Below are positions 59,137 to 64,000 of a DNA stretch of 64,000 nucleotides, piece after piece. Every line of letters begins with the position of its first letter. The first letter of the stretch is position 1. A program made the position numbers and the translations under genes. The notes under the pieces are model-generated. The model was not told the DNA's origin, searched no databases, and saw only the letters and a list, made by a program, of their open reading frames with translations. This DNA is from Comamonas_C sp026954015 (GTDB lineage Bacteria; Pseudomonadota; Gammaproteobacteria; Burkholderiales; Burkholderiaceae_C): the NCBI GenBank assembly GCA_035063785.1, contig JAPSFS010000002.1:186001-250000 (forward strand). The letters run 5' to 3'.

Positions 59137-59159
59137 AGTATACACATTACAAGTATACT
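59137..59159. promoter_or_regulatory. Operator candidate between gentisate dioxygenase and MarR genes
   Basis: AGTATAC (59137-59143) and GTATACT (59153-59159) form a perfect 7-bp inverted repeat with a 9-base spacer in an AT-rich island. It lies 46 bases above the dioxygenase start and about 140 above the MarR start. A dimeric MarR protein would fit. Confidence 0.65.
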
Positions 59160-59300
59160 GACAATATCGTTGCGACGATGCATGCCGTGCCACCGCCATG
59201 GCGGGCGGTGTCCGGGCCTCCACTATCATGGGCGCGGCGTGTGCCCCGGTCCGTGACCAGTAGCGGGTGGGCGCCCCGACCTTCAGCCCCAGCTTGCGCC

Positions 59301-59798
59301 ATGTCGTTGCACCCCGAAGAAATCGAGCACTATCCCGGCTATTTCATCCGCCGGTTGCAGCAGATGGCCGTGGCGCGGTTCATGGAGGAGACGCAGGCGC
59401 ACGGCGTCACGCCGGTGCAGTACGCGGCGCTCTCGGCGGTGCAGCGCCATCCGGGGATGGACCAGCGCACGCTCGCGCAGAGCATCCACTTCGACACCTC
59501 GACGATAGGCAGCGTGATCGACCGGCTGGAGGCGCGGGGGTGGCTGGTGCGCGGCGCAAGCGCCACCGACCGACGCGTGCGCCTGCTCACGCTCACGCCC
59601 GAGGGCGAGCGCCTGCTGGAGGCGGTGGAGCCCGCGGTGCAGCGCGCGCAGCAGCGCATGCTCGATCCCCTGCCCGAACGCCAGCGCCAGCAGTTCCTGC
59701 GCACGATGGCCACGCTGGTGCGCGCCTGCGACGCACCAGCGCAAGACGGCACGCCCGTGGCGGCAGGCACCACGCGCACGCGCAGACGGGCCCGCTGA
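59301..59798 (+). CDS. MarR family transcriptional regulator
   Basis: A 165-residue regulator: HHYPGYFIRRLQQ-like dimer helix (HYPGYFIRRLQQ), recognition region RTLAQSIHFDTSTIGSVIDRL and wing with DRRVRLLTLT. ATG 59301 gives the family N terminus. It diverges from the gentisate operon and is the likely repressor acting at 59137-59159, released by gentisate or a related acid. The basic, low-complexity tail (TRTRRRAR) follows the conserved domain. Its stop lies in the loop of a GC-rich hairpin (59787-59806). Confidence 0.85.
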   Translation: MSLHPEEIEHYPGYFIRRLQQMAVARFMEETQAHGVTPVQYAALSAVQRHPGMDQRTLAQSIHFDTSTIGSVIDRLEARGWLVRGASATDRRVRLLTLTPEGERLLEAVEPAVQRAQQRMLDPLPERQRQQFLRTMATLVRACDAPAQDGTPVAAGTTRTRRRAR

Positions 59799-59819
59799 AG
59801 GGCCCGCCGGGGGCCGATT

Positions 59820-60017
59820 TCAGTCCGGCTTGTTCATCGGGCAGGTGCGTATGCCCAGCAGCGTGTACAGCGGGCAGAAGCGCAACGCCCCCGTGAGCAG
59901 CGGCACGACACCGAGGTAGCCCCACCAGCCCACGGTGCCGGTGGCGGCCAGCGCGATGAGCACGAGGCCGACGATGATGCGCAGGATGCGGTCGATGCCG
60001 CCGACGTTGACTTGCAT
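59820..60017 (-). CDS. DUF2892 family membrane protein
   Basis: A 65-residue protein with MQVNVGGIDRILRIIVGLVL and WWGYLGVVPLLTGALRFCPLYTLLGI: two membrane helices and the Cys pair in RFCPLY and RTCPMN that are usual for DUF2892. Such domains occur fused to rhodaneses in YgaP-type sulfur-transfer proteins. It is the last of a minus-strand run that includes an SQR-like flavoprotein. Confidence 0.85.
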   Translation of the reverse strand: MQVNVGGIDRILRIIVGLVLIALAATGTVGWWGYLGVVPLLTGALRFCPLYTLLGIRTCPMNKPD

Positions 60018-60029
60018 GGTTTTCTCCTT

Positions 60030-60239
60030 TCAGCAGCCGGGCTGCAGGCCCAGCTTTTTCAACAAGTTGGCCATCAGGCACCACTGGGTGAACGCGCTTT
60101 GCAGCAGGTTCAGGCCCACGAAGGCCGTGAACGCGAGCCACCACGGGCTCACGAAGAGGGGGCTGCCTTCTACGCCAAGCGCGAGCGAGAGCAGGATGAA
60201 GAAGCCGGCGATGGCGCGGGTGGCTCTCCAGGTGGTCAT
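60030..60239 (-). CDS. Second DUF2892-like small membrane protein
   Basis: A 69-residue protein from ATG 60239 with GAGGAG upstream. TRAIAGFFILLSLALGV and PWWLAFTAFVGLNLLQSAFT form two helices; QWCLMANLLKKLGLQPGC carries the Cys residues. It resembles YgaP-tail proteins. It lies 12 bases above the other DUF2892 gene, so the two are probably cotranscribed and may form a pair. Confidence 0.82.
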   Translation of the reverse strand: MTTWRATRAIAGFFILLSLALGVEGSPLFVSPWWLAFTAFVGLNLLQSAFTQWCLMANLLKKLGLQPGC

Positions 60240-60270
60240 GGTGATGTACTCCTCAGGTTGAACAAAGAAA

Positions 60271-61419
60271 TCAGCGGTATTGGCGCAGGTAGCGCGCCTC
60301 GAAGTGCGCCTTGGCCCAGTGCAGGGCGCGCAGGTGGGGCAGCGTGAGGTGGCGCTTTTCGGTGCGCCAGACGAGCTTGCCGTCGCTGAGCGTGTCGATG
60401 ATGCACAGCAGCTCGGCCTTGAAGGTGGCGCTCTCGGGGCGGCCCGCGAGCGCGTCGATGAGGTTTTGCGCGGCGGCCGCCGCCTGCAGGTCGGCCATGT
60501 GCGCCTGCTTGGGCGCCCAGTCGGGGCCGGGAAAGCTCCCTGCGTCGCCCACCACATAGGTGCGGCGCCAGCCCTGCACGCGGCACTGCGCGTCGGCGGC
60601 GATGAGGCCGCCGGGCGAGCGGGGCAGGTCGGTGGCGTCGAACCAGGCGTTGCCCGTCATGCCGCTCATGAAGAGGATGAGGTCGGCGGGGATTTCGCCG
60701 CCTTCGGTCACGACCTTGTCGGCTTCGAAGCGCAGGGGCTTGTGGCCCAGGTGCGTGACGATGTCGCGGCGCTGCATCTCGGCGAGGATGCCGCGCACGG
60801 CCTGCTCGCCCAGGCGCGCGCCGGGGGCGGTCTTGGGGTGAAAGAAGGTGAGGGTGAATTTCTCGCGGCGACGTTCGCGGCGCAGCTGCGTGTCGATGCC
60901 GAAGAGAAATTCGAACATCGGGCCGCCGCGCACGGCGCCAGGCTCCTTGGGGTTGCCGGAGAAGCCCACGGCAATCGAGCCACCTTGCATGGCCTTCAGG
61001 CGCTCGCGGATTTTTTCGGCGGCTGCGATGCCTTCGCAGGGGGTGATGGCGTGTTCGATGCCGGGCAGTTTCTTGATGAAGCGCCCGCCGGTGGCGATGA
61101 CCAGGGCGTCATTCGTGATGCGCTCGCCGGTGCTCGTGAGCACGGTGCGGCCGTTGTCTTCCAGGCCGGTCACTTCGGCCGCGACGTGGCGCACGCCCAT
61201 GCGCTTGAAGAAGGGGGCGAGCGGCACGATGAGTTGTTCACGCGTGCGCGCGCCGCTTGGAATCCAGATGATGCCGGGCAGGTAGTGCAGTTCGGCGCGC
61301 GGCGAGACCAGCGTGATGGGGTGGGTGCACAGGCGCTTGCGCAGCTCGCGCACGGTGGAGAGCGCGCCGAAGCCGCTGCCGAGGAGGGTGATCTGGGGGG
61401 CGTTGTTCATGATGCTCAT
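60271..61419 (-). CDS. Sulfide:quinone oxidoreductase-like FAD/NAD(P) flavoprotein
   Basis: A 382-residue two-dinucleotide-fold flavoprotein: GSGFGAL near 14-20, ALVIATGG at 105-112, and a C-terminal YVVGDAGSFPGPDWAPKQ. This is the SQR/FCSD branch. Cys128 (TPCEG) matches one conserved Cys, but the disulfide pair that carries sulfur in true SQR is not visible: the segment is GNPKEPGAVRGGPMFE without Cys. It may oxidise another sulfur compound or act as an NADH dehydrogenase-like enzyme. It is next to DUF2892 genes and an export system. Confidence 0.78.
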   Translation of the reverse strand: MSIMNNAPQITLLGSGFGALSTVRELRKRLCTHPITLVSPRAELHYLPGIIWIPSGARTREQLIVPLAPFFKRMGVRHVAAEVTGLEDNGRTVLTSTGERITNDALVIATGGRFIKKLPGIEHAITPCEGIAAAEKIRERLKAMQGGSIAVGFSGNPKEPGAVRGGPMFEFLFGIDTQLRRERRREKFTLTFFHPKTAPGARLGEQAVRGILAEMQRRDIVTHLGHKPLRFEADKVVTEGGEIPADLILFMSGMTGNAWFDATDLPRSPGGLIAADAQCRVQGWRRTYVVGDAGSFPGPDWAPKQAHMADLQAAAAAQNLIDALAGRPESATFKAELLCIIDTLSDGKLVWRTEKRHLTLPHLRALHWAKAHFEARYLRQYR

Positions 61420-61427
61420 CTTTGAAC

Positions 61428-61479
61428 GAATCGGGCTTCAGCCCAAGTCCATGGCGCGCGAGCAGCTATGGATTTCATG
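61428..61479 (+). repeat. Dispersed palindromic repeat between the TolC and SQR-like genes
   Basis: TTTGAACGAATCGGGCTTCA, then GCCCAAGTCCATGGCGCGCG, then AGCAGCTATGGATTTCATGG. The TCA of the right flank is the complement of the TGA stop of the TolC gene (61475-61477). Confidence 0.65.
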
Positions 61480-62896
61480 GTTTTTCCAGTGCGGTGCCGA
61501 CTTCGCGCAGCGCTGCTTCGCCGAGCTGGCCCGCAAGCTGCGCCAGCCGCAGGCGCGCCAGCAGCGTGTCGGCGCGTGCCTGCGCGAGCTGCTGCTCGGT
61601 GGCGGCGGTGTCGTTGCGCGCGTGCAGCAGGTCAAGCAGCGTGCGCTCGCCCACCTCGTAGCCGGTGTGCGTGGCGTCTTCGCGCAGCCGGCTGGCCGAG
61701 AGCGCCGCTTCCAGCGCCACGGTCTGCGCTGCGCCGGTCTGCGTTGCCAGCCAGGCGGTCTGTACCTCGCGCATGAGCTGCTCGCGCGTGGCGTCTTCCT
61801 GCGCCTGGGCGGCGGCCAGGCGCGCGGCGGCCTCCTGCTCGCGGGCGGAGCGCATGCCGCCGGTGGAAAGCGGGATGGTGAGCTGCACGCCGACCATGGC
61901 GTTGAGGCTGGTGTTGCGTGCGGCGCCGAAGTCGCCATGGCCGCTGAGCCGCTCGTGCGCGGCCTGGGCGATGAGGTCGACCGTGGCGCCATCGCTCGCC
62001 GTGGTTTGGTCGAGCTGGGCGCGGGCGAGGTCCACCTGCAGTTTTTGTTCGCGCAGGGTGGTGCTGGCGGCTTGCGCGAGTTCCTGCCAGACAGCGAGTG
62101 CGCGCGGCTCGGGCGTGGCGGCGGTGGGCAGTTGCACGGCGAGGCTGGCGGGCGGCAGGCCAGTGGCGTCGGCCAGTGCCTGAGTGCGGGTGGTGATGTC
62201 GGCCTGGGCTGCGGCGATCTGGGCCTCAAGCTGGGCGAGCTCGGCACGGGCCTCGTGCACGGCGGTGATGGGGGCGGCGCCGAGGTCGAAGCGGTCCTGC
62301 GCTTCCCTGGCGGAGCTTTGCACGGCCGTGATCTGGCTTTGCAGCACGCGCAGCTTTTCCTGCGCCATCGCCAGGCTCAGGTAGTGGCTGGCGGTGCGCA
62401 GCATCGCCTGCTGGCGCGCGGCCTGCAGTGCGAGTTCGGCGCGGTCGGCCTGCAGGTTCAGTTGCTGCTGCTGCGCGCGGCGCTCCCGGTTGTAGAGCGG
62501 TTGGCTCGCCTGCAGCGCCACGCGCGTGGCCGCGCCGCCGTGCACCGAGGTGGCGAAGTCCACGCCGCTTTGGGTGCCCAGGCCGGGCGCGGTGAACTGC
62601 GCGCCGCGCATGGTGGTGTCGCTCGCCGCCAGGCCCGCAGAGGCGGTGAGTGCCACCTGCGGGCGCCACAGGGCACTGGCCTGCTGGCGCTGCGGCTCGG
62701 CCACGCCCGCGGCGGCGCGGGCGGCGGCGAGCTGGCGGTCGTGCGACTCGGTGGCCTGCCAGGCCTCAAGCAGCGTGAGCGCCTGGGCGCTGGGCAGGAG
62801 CACCCAGGCGGCGGCGAGCAGCAGCATGGTTTTCAAGAGAAATATGGCTTTGGCGCTTGCTGGGCGGGCGCGAGCAGCTATGGTTTGATGAGTCAT
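61475..62896 (-). CDS. TolC family outer membrane efflux protein
   Basis: A 473-residue outer membrane factor: signal sequence, then long heptad helices in two similar halves (LEAWQATESHDRQL and RALAVWQELAQAAS starts) typical of the TolC trimer. Start ATG 62896 has AAGGAG 8 bases upstream and overlaps the RND stop (ATGA). A downstream Met (62827, MLLLAAAWVLL) has no ribosome binding site. With the upstream start, residues 4-21 are encoded by a repeat copy and lengthen the positive n-region of the signal peptide. Confidence 0.85.
   Translation of the reverse strand: MTHQTIAARARPASAKAIFLLKTMLLLAAAWVLLPSAQALTLLEAWQATESHDRQLAAARAAAGVAEPQRQQASALWRPQVALTASAGLAASDTTMRGAQFTAPGLGTQSGVDFATSVHGGAATRVALQASQPLYNRERRAQQQQLNLQADRAELALQAARQQAMLRTASHYLSLAMAQEKLRVLQSQITAVQSSAREAQDRFDLGAAPITAVHEARAELAQLEAQIAAAQADITTRTQALADATGLPPASLAVQLPTAATPEPRALAVWQELAQAASTTLREQKLQVDLARAQLDQTTASDGATVDLIAQAAHERLSGHGDFGAARNTSLNAMVGVQLTIPLSTGGMRSAREQEAAARLAAAQAQEDATREQLMREVQTAWLATQTGAAQTVALEAALSASRLREDATHTGYEVGERTLLDLLHARNDTAATEQQLAQARADTLLARLRLAQLAGQLGEAALREVGTALEKP
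62833..62889 (+). repeat. Dispersed palindromic repeat encoding the n-region of the TolC signal peptide
   Basis: TTCAAGAGAAATATGGCTTT, then GGCGCTTGCTGGGCGGGCGC, then GAGCAGCTATGGTTTGA. GGCGCTTG and GCGCGAGCAGCTATGG match the copies at 46981 and 61428. Confidence 0.7.
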
Positions 62897-64000
62897 TGCG
62901 CCTCTCCTTGCCCGCGCACCACATCCGCGTGCTTGCGGTAGGCGACGTAATAGAGCAGCGGAATCACCACCAGCGTGAGCACGGTGGAGACGGCGATGCC
63001 GAAGATCAGCGAGATCGCCAGGCCGTTGAAGATCGGGTCGTTCAGGATGAAGAAGGCGCCGAGCATGGCCGCCACGCCGGTGAGCAGAATGGGCTGCGCG
63101 CGCGTGATGGCGGACTGCACGATGGCCTGCCTGAATTCCATGCCCGAGCGCACCTGCAGCCGGATGAAGTCCACGAGCAGGATGGAGTTGCGCACGATGA
63201 TGCCCGCGAGCGCGATCATGCCGATCATGCTGGTGGCGGTGTACTGCGCGTTCAGGAGCGCGTGCCCCGGCATCACGCCGATGATGGTGAGCGGGATGGG
63301 CGCCATGATGACGAGCGGCGTCAGGTACGAGCCGAAGTGCGCCACCACCAGCAGGTAGATGAGGATCAGGCCCACGGCGTAGGCGGCGCCCATGTCGCGG
63401 AAGGTCTCGTAGGTGATCTGCCACTCGCCGTCCCACTTGAGGCTGTAGGCGCGGTAGGGGTCTTCGGGCTGGCGGATGAAGTATTCGGCTATGGCGCCGC
63501 CGCCCGGCGTGGCGATCTTCTGGATCGCGGCGCGCGCGGCGAACATGCCGTAGAGGGGGCTATCCACCTTTCCCGCCATGTCGGCGACGACGAGGTTCAC
63601 GGGCAACAAATCCTTGTGGTAGATGGGCTGCTCGCGCAGGGTGTCGCTGATCGTCACCAGCTCGTGAATGGGCACGAGGGCGCCGGAGCTGGTGCGCACG
63701 GGCAGTTGCAGCAGGGTGTCGAGGCTCCCTTGCTGGTCGGCGGGCAGTTGCAGCAGCACGGGGGTGGCGTATTTGCTCTGCGCATCGTGCAGCCAGGTGG
63801 CGGCTTCGCCCGCAAGGCCCGCGTGCAGCGCGGCGACGATGGAGGCCTGCGCCACGCCCATGCTCGCGGCCTTGCGCCGGTCAACGAGCACCAGCTTCTT
63901 CGGCGCGTCGGCGATCGCGGAATCGTCCAGATCGACGATGCCCGCCGTCTCGCCCAGCGCCTGGCGCACGGCCTGGGCCACGGCGCGGCGGCCCTCGGCC
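62893..64000 (-). CDS. RND efflux transporter permease (partial, 5' end outside window)
   Basis: The C-terminal 369 residues of an inner-membrane RND pump. A periplasmic docking-like part (LVLVDRRKAASMGVAQ, LPADQQGSLDTLL) is followed by six membrane segments with GIIVRNSILLVDFI, a typical RND motif around TM10-11, and a tail VVIPLLYYVAYRK. It would export through the downstream TolC protein. The adaptor gene should lie upstream of the window. The substrate is not clear; company with DUF2892 and SQR-like genes suggests a sulfur or metal link. Confidence 0.85.
   Translation of the reverse strand, partial: AEGRRAVAQAVRQALGETAGIVDLDDSAIADAPKKLVLVDRRKAASMGVAQASIVAALHAGLAGEAATWLHDAQSKYATPVLLQLPADQQGSLDTLLQLPVRTSSGALVPIHELVTISDTLREQPIYHKDLLPVNLVVADMAGKVDSPLYGMFAARAAIQKIATPGGGAIAEYFIRQPEDPYRAYSLKWDGEWQITYETFRDMGAAYAVGLILIYLLVVAHFGSYLTPLVIMAPIPLTIIGVMPGHALLNAQYTATSMIGMIALAGIIVRNSILLVDFIRLQVRSGMEFRQAIVQSAITRAQPILLTGVAAMLGAFFILNDPIFNGLAISLIFGIAVSTVLTLVVIPLLYYVAYRKHADVVRGQGEAQ

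Noticed and set aside
59787..59806. CGGGCCC/GGGCCCG hairpin at the MarR stop as terminator
   Set aside because: Stem is only 7 bp, the stop codon lies in the loop and no T run follows on either strand.

Overview
The window reads as chromosomal DNA of a high-GC betaproteobacterium, most likely Burkholderiales/Comamonadaceae. The basis is the GC-rich codon use, the gene families (class I PHA genes, Bug/TctC receptor, CoA-dependent anthranilate genes, VOC protein next to propionyl-CoA carboxylase) and a dispersed short palindromic repeat that looks typical of this family. I see no rRNA, tRNA, CRISPR, phage or transposase.

Layout. 1-9276: a tightly coupled aromatic-CoA catabolic cluster (oxidoreductase 3' end, SDR, MarR, enoyl-CoA hydratase, acyl-CoA dehydrogenase, aryl-CoA ligase, RidA). 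It is followed by an arylformamidase-like hydrolase, glutaryl-CoA dehydrogenase, a hotdog thioesterase and an EamA transporter. The set fits aerobic 2-aminobenzoate (anthranilate) degradation through CoA thioesters. 9280-12042: an ABC importer of the TrpXYZ-like type with an internal terminator after the binding-protein gene. 12197-17171: ETF-ubiquinone oxidoreductase, an ACAD10/11-like dehydrogenase with a separate kinase-like partner, and a Crp-type regulator. 17250-20655: pseudouridine synthase, hybrid histidine kinase and a small secreted protein. 20763-25532: glycine cleavage operon gcvT-gcvH-gcvP behind a tandem glycine riboswitch. 25655-36087: metallo-hydrolase, SH3 protein, mechanosensitive-channel-like protein, proVWX betaine importer, deacetylase, Nudix, FAA hydrolase, PgeF and a small membrane protein. 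36219-45677: PHA metabolism (phaC, phaA, phaB; phaZ further on) with an ABC-F protein, PilU and an RsxB-like ferredoxin between them. 45936-56175: dusA, then a GntR regulator divergent from a methylmalonyl-CoA-pathway operon (mutase, MeaB, carboxylase beta and alpha, DUF167, nicotinamidase, VOC protein). 56185-59798: gentisate cluster (dioxygenase, FAA hydrolase, Bug receptor) with a divergent MarR and a palindromic operator candidate. 59820-64000: two DUF2892 proteins, an SQR-like flavoprotein, TolC and an RND pump that runs off the window.

How it works together. The dominant theme is acyl-CoA carbon flow: aromatic acids and propionyl-CoA feed acetyl-CoA and succinyl-CoA, electrons from acyl-CoA dehydrogenases pass through ETF-QO, and surplus acetyl-CoA is stored as PHB.

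The least explained signal is a repeat of about 40-60 bp with a palindromic core, seen at about 15 places. It sits in intergenic gaps, but also in frame inside conserved genes and at their ends, where it appears to supply residues and stop codons. Nearly all copies read in the same direction on the + strand. A second candidate is a 30-codon gene with a strong ribosome binding site and a leader holding two mutually exclusive hairpins, between phaB and the ABC-F gene.
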